This document shows positions 32,346-44,300 of a stretch of DNA of 64,000 nt, piece after piece (within the stretch, counting starts at the first letter, position 1; every line of letters starts with the position of its first letter). A program made the position numbers and the translations under genes. The stretch lies in contig OY754973.1 of assembly GCA_963576475.1 (NCBI GenBank), forward strand, positions 11,761,253 to 11,825,252. Direction: 5' to 3'. Source of the DNA: Molanna angustata (lineage: Eukaryota; Arthropoda; Insecta; Trichoptera; Molannidae). A model generated the notes under the pieces. That model searched no databases and was not told where the DNA came from. It was given only the letters and a program-made list of their open reading frames with translations.

Positions 32346-32734
32346 TGGTTTTTCGTTTAAATTGATATTGAGATATTATGTAAGTTTGTCAATTAATAAA
32401 ATATCCTAGTGTGGATCAGTCTTTATTTATAATATCACTTGCTGATATAATATTCAAAATGATATACTTAATTAAAGTTTCTATGCCAATTTTCTCTAGA
32501 TTAATTCCTACCCCATCATATACCTATGGATAACAAACCAGATTGTTTACCTCCAGCATGAAGGACACATACAAATTGAACTGAGAGATTTCAATACAAA
32601 GTGTTTAGAACACGAGAGGCTTTTTAAAAATACGAGGTGTTCGGAATCAAAAACAAACCAATTTAATCATTATTTGAATTAAAAATTCCTGAAATTAATG
32701 TAATAACAGATTATCATCATTTCAAGTGCAGAAA

Positions 32735-32975
32735 AACATTTTCTTGTTTTTTTTATATTACTTCTCGGGCAACTAACAGGTAGGTACTATGTCAAATATT
32801 AATTTAACACGCACCCAATAACAAGTTGCCACATTCTGGAGACTTACGATATTAATCGTCTCACAGATCCAGACTGAAAACACAATTAAAAATTGTGCCT
32901 CCACCGGGAATCGAGCACGGGACCTTTGGATCAGCAGCCAGATATCTAACCAACTGAGCCACGAAGGCCGACAAA
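32735..32975 (-). mobile_element. SINE-2, tRNA-derived, full-length copy
   Basis: On the minus strand the head (32971 down to about 32905) reads GGCCTTCGTGGCTCAGTTGG, an A-box-like TGGCTCAGTTGG, and a B box GCTCGATTCCC. The body then follows with ACAATTTTTAATTGTGTTTT, CAGTCTGGATCTGTGAGACG and GTTAGTTGCCCGAGAAG, ending in an A-rich tail. This is the layout of a tRNA-derived SINE; the tRNA arms are imperfect. Related copies lie at 33445-33640 (minus) and 29598-29990 (plus). Confidence 0.75.
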
Positions 32976-33069
32976 CAATGTTAAAACATTGTTACATAAT
33001 TTGAACGTAAGTAAAGTTTTAGTTTTGTTTTTGAATAATTGGTAATAATGTTATGATATAATATTTGGT

Positions 33070-33350
33070 GCTGTGAGGCCCCGGCTTGGAATAGTGCTTA
33101 CAATCTTTTCTATATCATGGTTTTCGAGTGTCCCGTACGAGCCGGTAATCGAAAAATCTACGAGTAAAATAACATCTCACATAGTGTAGCAATGAGGTTC
33201 ACCATTCATCACCCATTCTGAAGTACTGCCTTTTTAAGTGAGACGTGTCTGCTTTTGTGGGGAAACGCAAATGTGTCATTAATGTACACCCGCAGACCTC
33301 TCGCTAGTTACCCCACATTTTGGGATATACCTACCTTTACTGTATGAATG
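33070..33350 (+). repeat. Family A, copy 4 (near full length)
   Basis: Contains GAGGCCCCGGCTTGGAATAG, TTTTCGAGTGTCCCGTACGA, GTAATCGAAAAATCTACGAG, CATCTCACATAGTGTAGCAA, GTGAGACGTGTCTGC and a 3' end with CCCACATTTTGGGATATAC. It sits between two SINE-2 copies. Confidence 0.75.
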
Positions 33351-33444
33351 TAATAATTATAAAATTCGTTGAGTTCTGTCATTAATTTTTGCAGGTTTAT
33401 ATTTCAATATTACAGGTTTGCAGGTTTATATTACAATTTTGTTA

Positions 33445-33640
33445 AGTATTTCTTCTCTAGCAACTAACAGATACTACATATGTCAAATATTAATTTAACA
33501 TGCACCCAACTTAGTGAAACATTCTGGAGACTTAAGAAAATAATCGACTCACAGATCTAGAATGAAAACACGTCTTCGACGGTTATCGAACCCGGAGCCT
33601 TTTGATTAGTAGGCAGATACCTAACAAACTCACCCACGAA
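33445..33640 (-). mobile_element. SINE-2, second inverted copy
   Basis: Carries GCAACTAACAGATACTACAT, CACCCAACTTAGTGAAACAT, TGGAGACTTAAGAAAATAAT, CACAGATCTAGAATGAAAAC and a decayed tRNA-like head (GGTTATCGAACCCGGAGCC ... CCACGAAGGA). It is more diverged than the copy at 32735. Confidence 0.65.
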
Positions 33641-33700
33641 GGACAACAATCAATAAAAAAGACAAATATGTACTGCTTCAATATATTATAATACAATCAA

Positions 33701-34262
33701 AACGACTAATATATACCTACAGTAAGACTAATAGAAACAGTACGACTAATATATACAGTACGATTAATAGATACAGTACGACTAATTGATACAGTAAGAC
33801 TAATAGAAACAGTACGACTAATATATACAGTACGATTAATTGATACAGTACGACTAATTGATACAGTAAGACTAATAGAAACAGTACGACTAATATATAC
33901 AGTACGATTAATAGATACAGTACGACTAATTGATACAGTAAGACTAATAGAAACAGTACGACTAATATATACAGTACGATTAATAGATGCAGTACGACTA
34001 ATTGATACAGTAAGACTAATAGAAACAGTACGACTAATATATACAGTACGATTAATAGATACAGTACGACTAATTGATACAGTAAGACTAATAGAAACAG
34101 TACGACTAATATATACAGTACGATTAATAGATACAGTACGACTAATTGATACAGTAAGACTAATAGAAACAGTACGACTAATATATATAGTACGATTAAT
34201 AGATACAGTACGACTAATTGATACAGTAAGACTAAAAGATGTAGTATGACTAATATATACAG
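33701..34262. repeat. 18-bp minisatellite with 72-bp higher-order unit
   Basis: The monomer AGTACGACTAATAGATAC repeats about 31 times. Four variants in fixed order (ACGACTAATATATAC, ACGATTAATAGATAC, ACGACTAATTGATAC, AAGACTAATAGAAAC) form a 72-bp unit repeated about 7.5 times, with one 18-bp phase slip near 33840. Because 18 is a multiple of three, two minus-strand frames are open (211 and 188 codons), one with hexapeptides such as TVSISR and one a hydrophobic L/V/Y repeat. The plus strand has stops in every unit. I do not consider either frame a gene. Confidence 0.95.
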
Positions 34263-34293
34263 TAAGTATTTGAAATATTTCAATAAGTGTCTT

Positions 34294-34318
34294 GACCAAA
34301 GACTTAAGGTCTTTGGTC
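34294..34318. repeat. Perfect 10-bp inverted repeat beside the minisatellite
   Basis: GACCAAAGAC and GTCTTTGGTC are separated by TTAAG, with a CTTGACCAA direct repeat on both sides. It marks the right edge of the 18-bp array and may reflect the slippage that generated it. Confidence 0.75.
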
Positions 34319-35631
34319 TTGACCAATAATGGATTACACATTGCTGTGTCGCTTGCCTATAGACACCGACATTCTATATCTCACTCTCACACATCATTCG
34401 CTTATCTACACTTAACTGATCATTTCAATAAAATTAAAGCATAATAAAAACAGGTGCGGGGCCATATCTTAATAAAGACAAAGTATTATTACTAGAATTG
34501 AAAAAAAAACATTTATTATTGAATGAGCCTGACTGAGACAAAAATTTGTATGTGCATGTAATTTCTATATCAAGGTTTCATCCATTTCTCATTCAGAATA
34601 ATCCACATAATTTAAGAAGGCATTTGTTAGGCTATATCAAGTAACACGATATATTTGAACCGCCTAATGAACTTTGAAGTAACGTGTTAGTGAGGGTAAC
34701 AATGGCGTGCGTTAAAAATGGACTGTACGTGATTTATGTAAATTATTGATATCCCCAATTTGTTGATTTTTTGCGTTTTAAGAACAAACCTCTCTTGAAA
34801 TGAAAAAAACTCTTTCGGTCCATTAACTTTGATTGTATGCACACCAAAGATTTATTTCTTTTCGACACAAAATATTGGAGTATGTCATTTGAAAAAAAAA
34901 TGCCGTAAAAATATATATTTTTAATACTCTTTTTAGTGGAATTTATTTTCAATATATAAATTGTGTGACGATTTTAAAACACACTGTTTAACATATTTGA
35001 ATTATTTGATTTCAAACTGGGAACAATTCGAATGTCGTTGTATTTGTTCTAACTCTCAGTTATTGGTTGACATAAAACAGTAAAGTTAGGAATGTGAGTA
35101 AAGTGTGTTTAAGCCGTGTGCTTCGTGCGGTGTATAGTTTGTGGCATCCCTGAATTGATAATGTTAATACACTCCATGATAAGTAAACATCATTAAGCTG
35201 TGGATTTGTCGCTAAATAAATTAGTGTGCCAACTTGACTAAATTTCTCATAAAGACCACGATAAACTCCCGTGTTGCGAAGTACCTACCAAACATACTCT
35301 ACGTAGTATAGTAATCCTGAAGTCATTTTCGTGTGCGGTTTCACCATATGAGACCCATAAGAGATATTGAACTTCCACATAATTTTATTCAACCGCGAAA
35401 TTATCTCTGTTTACAACCAAACACTTTTGTCAACTTGTAATCTACGGAGCAATTGTATTAAAAGTAATTGCACAATGAAGACATTATTGTTTTGTTTTGA
35501 TGTATAATCTTTTACGCTAAATGAACAGTTTTGTGGTTATAGACAAATGTTAAATATACATAGTTGTCAAGATTGACACAAGAATTATTATTAATAAGAT
35601 AATATGCTAGATTACGGAATGCAAGATTTGG
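34319..35631. other. AT-rich noncoding sequence
   Basis: No gene recognised. Confidence 0.5.
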
Positions 35632-35945
35632 GATGCTCGAGGTGCGTTTGTAGAGAGCAGAGGATTTATCGATCAAATTTTCTCTTTACGCATGGCTTCA
35701 GAAAAGGTTCTGAATAAAAACCAGAGTGCGTTTAAAGACTAAAAAAGCTTATGATGAAGTGGATGTAGAAAAAATGTGGGATATCCTATCAATATATAGA
35801 GTGAAGAGCAAACTAATACGTGCCGTGGCGTGTCTGTATGAAAATGATAGAACCTGTGTACTGTACGTGTCAATTATGCTATGACAACATGGTTTCCTAT
35901 TAATAAGGATGTGACGCAAGGCTGCGTATTATCCCCATGGCTATT
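35632..35945 (+). pseudogene. LINE reverse transcriptase domain fragment
   Basis: Broken frames encode a G-R/C-V-D-Q-like FIDQIFSLRMASEKVLNKNQ, then KKAYDEVDVEKMWDIL, SKLIRAVACLYENDRTCV, and in other frames the bases for G-V-R-Q-G-C-x-L-S-P-W-L-x-N. This order (Q-I-F-x-L-R, K-A-Y-D-x-V, L-Y-x-N, Q-G-C-x-L-S-P) is the fingers-palm of LINE RT domains. The segment after MWDIL shifts frame at least twice and has stops, and the catalytic F-A-D-D box is not present, so it is a truncated relic. Confidence 0.75.
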
Positions 35946-36764
35946 AAATCTGTAGTTGCGATTGGGTATCAAAAACCAGTAACTCAATTAATGGCCACGA
36001 CTAGATTTGTGCCACACCGTTTAGTCTCAGTTCTACCTGGCGGTAATAGTGTTTTTAAAAATGGTGAAAGATTGTCGTTATGTCGAAATTTCTGATGCTT
36101 ACTAGGGTGCGATAGAAGCCCATAATCCATAGATGCATGGTGCGGTTGCACACGTTTTTAACCAATAATTTGAATGCATGGGATCGCAACTCTATGCATT
36201 TTATCTCTACACATGTAAGTGGTATAAAAATGAACTGACGACTGTGGTTATAAACTAATCCGTATTAGGCAAAGGACAACTTCAAGAACTGTTGTTTAGT
36301 TTTATTTCTCCAGTTAATTGTACACAGCTGTAGTTTTCTCTAAAATAAATAAAAATAGGCTCGACTGTCCGTCTGTCTGGCACCAACATCCATCAGTGCC
36401 CGTAGTAAAATATCAGTTCTACTAAAACTGGTGTTTTATTCTTGTCCAACTTAATAAATCGAAAAACAACTTTACTAAGCGTTTCAAATGACAATCTTTG
36501 CAATGATGCAACCAACTGCAGAGACATTGCCTAAGCGAAATAATACAGGACCTGTAATTTTAAGTTGCCACATGTAAAGAATTGGGATATAGCAAGAAAG
36601 AAGAAAAAGGTCAATCCTTGAAACATTGAAGTATGTGTATGTAATACCTACAGTATATATAAATCAATGCTTTGAAAATACTCCATATCAAATTAGTTTT
36701 TACTTATTTTTTTGTAAATAAGGCAATCAAGTTTAAGTTTCTATATATTTAATTAATTTATTCT
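35946..36764. other. Noncoding sequence
   Basis: No gene recognised. A short GTCCGTCTGTCTG run occurs near 36366. Confidence 0.45.
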
Positions 36765-36905
36765 TTAGCATTCTTCCTTCCACTGCTGGATATAAATCGT
36801 TTCTCTTATTTCACTCCTTTCTATATATCTTATTTCACTCGTTTCTACATATCTTGTCTCCTGGGTTCTTCCAGAGAACTGGACAATATTGTCAGACCAT
36901 CATGT
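36765..36905 (-). pseudogene. LINE C-terminal fragment
   Basis: The minus strand encodes WSDNIVQFSGRTQETR-like sequence and ends YIQQWKEEC. S-D-x-I...G-R-T-x-E-T-R...Y-I-Q-Q-W is a recurrent LINE polyprotein end. The first residues need a frame adjustment, and an imperfect internal repeat (TTATTTCACTC) suggests slippage. Confidence 0.6.
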
Positions 36906-37711
36906 TGAGGTTTTTATGTTTCACTATAATATAATTGACACTTGCTATTAACAATCAACCAGTGACTATTTTCAGAGTGTCATAAGTGTATCGTTCATAT
37001 CATGAATATAATGCACGAGTTCCGAATACGATCATTTATCCATATCGTTGGTCCTTAAACTTTTTTAATGAAACAGAAGAGAAAAGATTTATACATTTTT
37101 TATATGATTTAATGTGATGCGCAACCTCAAAAGTTGGTAAAAGACGACAACGAAGAATAATAATCCATATTCCAGTAAATCCAAGGAAATGTAAATATTT
37201 GCCCGAAAACAATTGGGATTCTTAAACAGATCCGCAAGTACACAAATTTTGTATCAGATAATATTGGTAGAAGGAGAAAAGTTTCCTATCCGAAATCGAA
37301 AGTACAATTTAAGCAAATCCCAAATAATGCCAAGTCATCGACTTAAGAACATAGTCTAATAGGCATAGGCTTTGCGTAAGTTAACAAAATCAATATCACT
37401 TTCATCAACGGAGATGAAGAATGGTATGTAGGTACAGTTGTGAAATTTCCCTTTTTCATGTGTTAGAATAATTTAAATGCTTGGGTTGGAAAATGTTTGC
37501 CTGATATTCAAATAATATAATTAAATTACTTTAGTTTTAAACTACAATCTTTTCGAGTAAGAAAGGCACCTATTACTGTCGAACATTCTATAATCTTCAC
37601 GACAAGCCTTACCAGACAAATCTGAAAAAAAAACAGACGATCTTATAATAATTTTATTTATGTACATCTTAATTTTAGCACAATCGATCGATGGCTTATT
37701 TAAACAAAATT
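36906..37711. other. AT-rich noncoding sequence
   Basis: Nothing recognised. Confidence 0.5.
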
Positions 37712-37893
37712 TGTTTTTTTTTTTAAATGAATATGTCCTTGTTAAACAAGTACATATACATCTTCCTACGTTCCCTAGACAAGCAAATAAATGCTTGTGC
37801 TATAGATGAACGAAATCGGTCGAGGCAGGATTCGAACTCGCGACCACTGGATTACTAGCCCAGCGCGCTAACCGTTCTGCCATCGACCCATCT
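37712..37893 (-). mobile_element. tRNA-derived SINE-1, copy 2
   Basis: Reverse complement of the 12575 copy over head and body: TCGACC acceptor arm, A box, B box GTTCGAATCC, GATTTCGTTCATCTATAGCA and AACAAGGACATATTCATTTA, ending in an A-rich tail at the left. Head differences include GGGCTAGTAATCCAG in the anticodon arm. Confidence 0.85.
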
Positions 37894-38029
37894 AACTTAA
37901 TTAATCTATTTTATAATTTTATAACTTAACTAGCCTTTATGTCCCGCCGTTGGCCAAGAATGTAAAACTGTGAAGGAATAAGCAATCGTTTTTATAATAT
38001 TGTCACCCAATTATTTTGCAATATCGGAC

Positions 38030-39000
38030 TATGAAAAGTGGTTTGAAATTTGATTGAGTTTAAGCATTGTAAAATGTTCAAGTGATGGCCACAACCCATT
38101 CTTTTTTATATATTGCTATAAAGTGTGAATGAAGTATAATATACAATTTCTGCACGCATGGACTACGCGAAATGGTTTTAAATATGACAGTTTATCAACG
38201 TTGTACACAACCCCCATTTTTAAATATTATCATCGAAAACAAATTGTTATATATACCTATTGAAAATTTAGTAATTTTGGATGTTGGAATGTGGTTTAAA
38301 TTTGATTAAATAATGTACTGAAAAGATCTAGTGTTGGTCACATCCCATTCGTTTTTATATTTTTTCATCAAGTGTGCATTATATTTTTGCACAATTAGAC
38401 TGATAGACTTAAAATTGACACAAAAGTCTACATTAACGAAGAAGAAAAAGACTTAAACTATAATAAATAGTTTTTAATTTGAATATAAACGTTGTGAAGA
38501 GTTCAGTAATGGCCACAACCCCCATTATTTAAATATCGTCAACGAAATCAAATATGAAGGTGTTGAAAATTATTCAAAATAGGATGATATAAATGGTTTA
38601 AATTTGATTAAACAAAAGTATTGAAAAGATTCTAGTGCAGGTTACATCGTCACATCCCACATCCCATTCGTTTTTACATATGTATTTTCATCAAGTGTGC
38701 ATATCGTTAATAATATTTCTGCACAATAGACTATTAGACTTAAAACTAACCCAAAAGTCTAAATAAAAAAGAGAAGAATAAGTATAAGACTATAAGAAAT
38801 AGTTTGTATAAAAAACTATTTCAATGGTCTACATAAAATAAGAAAAAATACATAAAATAGAAGAATTAGACTATTGGAAATAGATTGTATAAAAACTGAC
38901 TAAAAGGTCTACATAAAAGAAGAAGAAGATTAATCCATAGGAAATAGTTTTGTATAAAATTCACCAAAGTTCTATATAAAATAAGAAAACGAAGAAAAAG
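38030..39000. repeat. Degenerate long tandem repeat (3-4 units)
   Basis: A block with GGTTTAAATTTGATTAAA, a GTGxTGGxCACA(A/T)CCCATTCG element, TTTTCATCAAGTGTGCAT, TGCACAATTAGACT and AAAAGTCTA recurs near 38040, 38290, 38480 and 38600, with AGAAGAAGAAAAAG linkers. Spacing is irregular (roughly 130-250 bp). No ORF. Confidence 0.65.
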
Positions 39001-39024
39001 AATTAGACTCCACGAACGGTCGCT

Positions 39025-39180
39025 TCAGACCCTTCAGTACCTCCCATCCCTTCAATCCATCATTACGTCCCTTCCAATCAGGCCCTTCAGTACCTCCCGT
39101 CCCTTTAGGCCCTTTTATACCTCCCATCCCTTCAGGCCCTTTAGTTCATCCCTTCCCTTCATTACATCCCGTCCCTTCAG
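39025..39180. repeat. Pyrimidine-rich minisatellite
   Basis: Repeated CCCTTCAGTACCTCCCATCC and variants (CCCTTTAGGCCC, CCCTTCATTACATCCCGT), a strand-asymmetric C/T-rich tract of about 155 bp. Confidence 0.8.
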
Positions 39181-39182
39181 CC

Positions 39183-39840
39183 GCTTAAGAAAAGTTTAAA
39201 TCCAGAAACCATCCTGGAAGAACCGCGAAGAGATGAAAGGACCTTCTTTTCCCAGGATACTCCACCTTCAAAGGTAAAATGACTAAATACACGAAGAAGA
39301 AGAAGAAAAAAGTTTAAATCCAGATACCTGCGAAGATATGGAAGGAAAATTGGACCTTCTTCTCCCAGGATAGTCCACCTTAAATGTCCAGGTAAAATGA
39401 CCAAATGCACGATGAAGAAGAAAAAAGTTTATATCCAAAAACCGTCTTGGAAGACTTGCGAAGAGTTGGAAGAACAGTTGGACCTTCTTCTCCCAGTATT
39501 CTCCAACTTCATAGGTAAAATGACCAAAAATACATGAAGAAGAAGAAGAAGAAGAAAAAAGTTTAAATCCAGAAACCTGCGAAGAGATGGAAGGACAATT
39601 GGAACTTCTTCTCCCAGGTTAGTCCACCTTCATAGGTAAAATGACCAAATACACGATGAAGAAGAAGAAGAAAAAAGTTTAAATCCAGGAACCGTCCTGG
39701 AAGACCTGCGAAGAAATGGAGAGACAGTCGGACCTTCGTTTCCCAGGATATTCCGCTTTCATTGGTAAAATGACCAAATACACGAAGAAGAAGAAGAATA
39801 AGAAAAAAATTTAAATCCAGAAACCATCCCGGGCATACGC
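39183..39840. repeat. ~115-130-bp tandem array (6 units)
   Basis: Units start AAAAAAGTTTAAATCCAG and contain TGCGAAGAGATGGAAGGACA, CCTTCTTCTCCCAGGATA and GGTAAAATGACCAAATACAC followed by (GAA)n. Starts are near 39188, 39310, 39425, 39557, 39676 and 39808. The two minus ORFs (77 and 94 codons) read through units and are artefacts. Confidence 0.9.
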
Positions 39841-40760
39841 TCGACAATTCACCAAAGTTTCATTGTAATCTGACAAACGGTTTAGGAGCACATAGCATAC
39901 ATGCATCCATACATAAATAAATAAATAAAATAATTTTCCTATAGGAAATCAGTATATTGTTGATTTGTAAGTAAATAGTATTAGGTAGGTACCTACCTAC
40001 AACAATGTTCTAAATAATTTCGATTCATAACAAATTTTATTTGAATATCAGAATCTTTCCGTAACCATAGTAACCATCGAACATATAAAATATTACTATC
40101 AAATGGGCTCGATACATTTTTTTGGATATGTAGGTAGGTACCTACATTGGTTTGTTCGATGCCATAAAAATGAAAATTGTCCGAAATATCAAATATTACA
40201 TATATACAAATTATGCAATTTTATTATGCCTATATCTTTACTAATAATTAACAGACTTTTACAATATACGTCTTAAAACTTGCCGTAATGTCTTGTGTTT
40301 CATTTTATTATTTCATAATTACATTTATTCCAAAGGTTTATTATTTTCAAGAACATATTCATTCGGTGGGAAAATGAAATATTGTACGAAAAGATATTAA
40401 AATGGCGGCGTTTATGTACAAAAGGCTTACTTTAAAAATAAGTTAAACATTATAATTATACCAAATATTCACCATGTTTTTCACTTAAACGCTAAGTTAT
40501 ACTTCAAAATATATTTTTTTTGTGTAAATACGTACTTCTAACTTTTAAACTAACAGATATTTGCATGCAAAATGTACACTTTTTTGACAGATATGACTTG
40601 GAAAATTTTGTATGAAAAAAATAATTATTGAAATATTTTTAAAATTCAGCATTTTTATCGCATTATTTTTAGCGTGACACTGCATCAGGTATACAGGTAC
40701 ACGTTCGCACATAAATTAGATTTTTAGATGCTCTTGGTTTTTCAGAAGGCGTGAGACAAA

Positions 40761-40776
40761 CACACACACACACACA

Positions 40777-40816
<40 letters not shown>
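40761..40816. repeat. (CA)n microsatellite
   Basis: About 28 CA units with two TA interruptions. Confidence 0.97.
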
Positions 40817-40817
<1 letters not shown>

Positions 40818-41773
40818 TAACATTTTGATTGCTTTATTACTTTAGATTAATCTAAAAAATTCTCAGAATTTTATCATAAATCATGTCATAATTCATAAAA
40901 CTAATAGGTTTTAATCTTATAATTTTTTGAGAGCCAATTTAGAGCGTTTAAAATAAAATAAATAAATATATAGTGATCATATCTTGACTGAATTGAAATA
41001 TAACCAATCGGAATATACCCTCTTTATAAATATAATCTCCTCTCCTCCGTTTTTGAAAGTCGGTTAAAAATTTACTTTGCTTGGACAAGTGTAAAAGTGG
41101 CTTTAATTTATATTTTTTACATGAAAAAGAAACATAATGTTTGAAAGCACGTTCGTGACACGCGCTTATGTTGTTTTTAATAAAATGTAAATTTTAATAC
41201 CCAACGGAGGAAAAGGTTGATACCAGTTTCAATTTACCTACGAACATTTAAAAAAACGAGAAAAAATGTTTCTTTAAATACCTGCAAAAAGGTAGGTATT
41301 CGAATTTAAAACTTTAACAAGAAGAAGACGTTACATGTATAAATGTACCATACCATACCACCACGCCATTTTCCTATATAATAAAGCAGGCAAAGAGATC
41401 TGAACGTAATATTCCTCTTTCTTAACATTATATTTTTCGCTTTATTCACGCACAAGCATCGTCTCATACACGCTTTTATATTTTTCCTATTTCGTACATT
41501 TCCGTCCTCCAAGATTCCATTAATGAATTTATGTCATCATGACAACTTTTATTGACCGCTTCGATTGCTTAATCCAACTGTCGATTCGTTCATGAGAATT
41601 CAATTCTCTTAATGAATCGACATTATTAAGCCAAGATGCGTGTACGAAGGAAAATTTTGTATGGTGTAGTGGACTTTTTGCATGCTAATAACACCAACTA
41701 GAGGCCTCGCAGCATATATGTTCCAGTACATGGATTTACTCAGGATTCGGAGTAGAACATTTTATGTGAGTTT

Positions 41774-41822
41774 TGTGTGTGTGTGGGTGTGTGTGTGTGT
41801 GTCTGTGTGTGTGTGTGTGTGT
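41774..41822. repeat. (GT)n microsatellite
   Basis: About 24 GT units with GG and CT interruptions. Confidence 0.97.
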
Positions 41823-42757
41823 CCGTCCCCCCTTATAACTTTTGATCCGCTCAATTTACAGAGCCCAAATATTCAGAATATATAAACAGTTACAGGCCTA
41901 CAGAACTTTTATACTCAGAATTGTAAATTTTTATTTCAATCAGGGGTTATCAACTTTTGAATTTTTACTTTATTTTTCCATATGTCTCAGAAACCATAAA
42001 AGCTAGAACGCTGAAAATTGGTATAAATATAGACAAATACAAAATCTCAAATTTTGTTTTTTTTTTAATTTCAGGGTTTCTCAAACATTTTTTATTAAGA
42101 AAAATATTTTTTTTATGAAAAATTAATGAGTTTAACTGTCTATATTTCCATTTTATTTTTAAAATATCGAAAAAAGCCGAAACACCCCAACTAGATAATT
42201 TAATTTTATATAAAAAATATAAACATTGTATTTGTACATCTCAAATTTTTTTTAACAATTTTTATAAAAATTGAATTTAGTGACGACATCACTTCATACA
42301 ATTTGTATGGTAGTCGCCTATACACAATATGTAAGAAGACTTAATAGTTTGATACTTAAATCTCCAAACATACATACATACCATCATACTGTTTTCATTT
42401 TCTGTGTAGGAAAAACAGACTGACCTCCATACTATCCTATCCTGACAAACATACCTACATGTTTTATATAGAAAATAAAATATCTTCAAATATTTATTAA
42501 TTTGTGTTGTTTATAGTTTGGTAAACAACGTATTCTTTGATTATGCATACTATCGCCATCGACAGTTGGATCTCATGTGTTACATGCAACTAGTATAAAG
42601 AAAAAAATATAGTATCTGATGAAAGTTTCACTTAATGAACATACGATTCATTCAGCGATTATATTCGTATCTCGTTGCAATATCTTGTAAAATATACTGT
42701 ACATAAATTTTGTTTTATTCAGCATTACTGAGAAATAATAACACATAAAAATAAATT

Positions 42758-42930
42758 CTTCTTCTTCTTTGTCTCTTCCCAGGTCGGCCCTTCTGGTACG
42801 CAATCGTCAGACTTTTCAATCTTATGTCATATCTCTGTTGAACCTCTCTTCCGTCAGGTTCCTTTCAAAATTTGTCCACCAGGTAGACGACCTCTAGTTC
42901 TGGACTGAGAGGGTATGTGGACGTGATCGT
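42758..42930 (-). pseudogene. LINE 3'-terminal fragment
   Basis: The minus strand has a stop-broken RLRTRRADLGR segment near the left end and a CAGAACTAGAGGTCGTCTAC stretch at the right, matching the plus-strand fragment at 12223-12360 in inverted orientation (CCAGAACTAGAGGCCGTC and R-A-D-P). It ends in GAAGAAGAAG on the minus strand. Confidence 0.6.
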
Positions 42931-44204
42931 AATTCCGTATGTTTATGTGTCCATACCATCGGAGTCTAGTATTTTTAAGTTTCTAAGGAGTTGCCACGAA
43001 GCTGAAACTAACTTAAAATATATATATGATTGAAAAAGGATTGCTCCAAATATATACTAGGAAAATCCATATCCTGATTCTCGTTATTTAATTCCTTTAC
43101 AATCGGATAACGAGTGACACACACGAGTTCGAACGATCTACTTTGAGATAGTCTATAATTTATTCAAGTTGTAAACACGTCTTTGCACTCGATTGTGTCT
43201 CAGGCTGGGTTTTAGCTGGAGATAGGACAAAGAAATTCCAAAATAGTTCTATGTTGAAAAAATATTACAATGAGGTTTTGTCATACCAAAACCTTCTACA
43301 AAAATATATCCCACCCCAAGGTTTATACATACATAGGTACATCTTAAGAAAAAGCTTTTCATTCATTTTAATCTAATCTTGAATTTATTTTCTTAATATT
43401 GTATTGTTATTTTTTACCTTAGTTGATTTAATTTTTTTTTTCTGATCTTAAAATACTCTATATTTTAATGAGTCTTATTTTTCATATACAGTATGAATTT
43501 TGATAATGTATTTTTTTAAATACGTACGTCAATGAAACTATATTCTTTCTAAAATTATACAAAAGCTTGAATAGGTACATTAGGTACTGAGAAACTCCAC
43601 TTCGTATAATAAATTATAAAAGTTTCAACATCAACTTGTATTTTAAAATTACTGCCACCTGTTCAATTTTTTTTTTTCAAAACTTTTTAGGTAGGTACCT
43701 ACTACCTAAACTTGATAACTTGGAGGTTAATTTTCGTATCAAAATGATGTGTGACTAAATATAGATATACTTGCGCATTATCACGCCGGCTTTCTATTCA
43801 AGGTAAGCAGAAAGAACTGGACGCCACATTGTTATAATTTGATAAAAAAATTGCTTTACTGACGTCAATGAATCGAGATACATAGTCTAATATTATTTTG
43901 TGTAAAAGTTCAATGATGTTTGTGTATTTTTTTTTCGAATTGATTTTTTCCCAACTTATATAAAATATGCAGATTGACTGCGACATACATATTGATATAT
44001 TATCCTTGTGTTGCTGTCGACTGCGGGTATTTGGTAGGACCGCTGTTGGTCGGCTGTTTTGTATATACCTACCTTTTGATCGATGTGTATGAATGTTTTA
44101 TATCGATCAGTTGATTTCTTTACATGCTCAATATTTTTTGTACTTACATATGTTTATTTTATTTTTATATTATTATCTAATGTTATCAACAGTAAAATTT
44201 TAAT
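42931..44204. other. AT-rich noncoding sequence
   Basis: No gene recognised. A TAGGTAGGTACCTACTACCT palindromic simple repeat lies near 43690. Confidence 0.45.
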
Positions 44205-44300
44205 ATGTACACTGCTAGCCCTAGAACAGATTAACCTAGTTGGGCAGCAATTATCTATTTTTAATGACGATTATGTAAATGGTGTGATAAAAAAAAATTA
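44205..44300 (+). repeat. LINE 3' UTR-like repeat, second copy
   Basis: ACTGCTAGCCCTAGAACAGA, AGTTGGGCAGCAATTATC and GGTGTGATAAAAAAAA match the 26.8-kb copy. The 72-codon ORF over it is incidental. Confidence 0.6.

Larger units (their letters stand above)
39841..42757. other. AT-rich noncoding with CA/GT microsatellites
   Basis: No gene recognised. (CA)n at 40761-40816 and (GT)n at 41774-41822 are dinucleotide tracts of opposite strand sense about 1 kb apart. Small GTAGGTAC-type repeats occur near 39984 and 40131. ORFs of 66-68 codons lack motifs. Confidence 0.5.

Noticed and set aside
33706..34341. 211- and 188-codon minus-strand repeat proteins
   Set aside because: Both frames derive from an 18-bp minisatellite with a period divisible by three. 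No start context or flanking gene structure.
39177..39847. Two minus-strand ORFs rich in Leu/Phe (77 and 94 codons)
   Set aside because: They read through units of a 115-130-bp tandem array with (GAA)n linkers.
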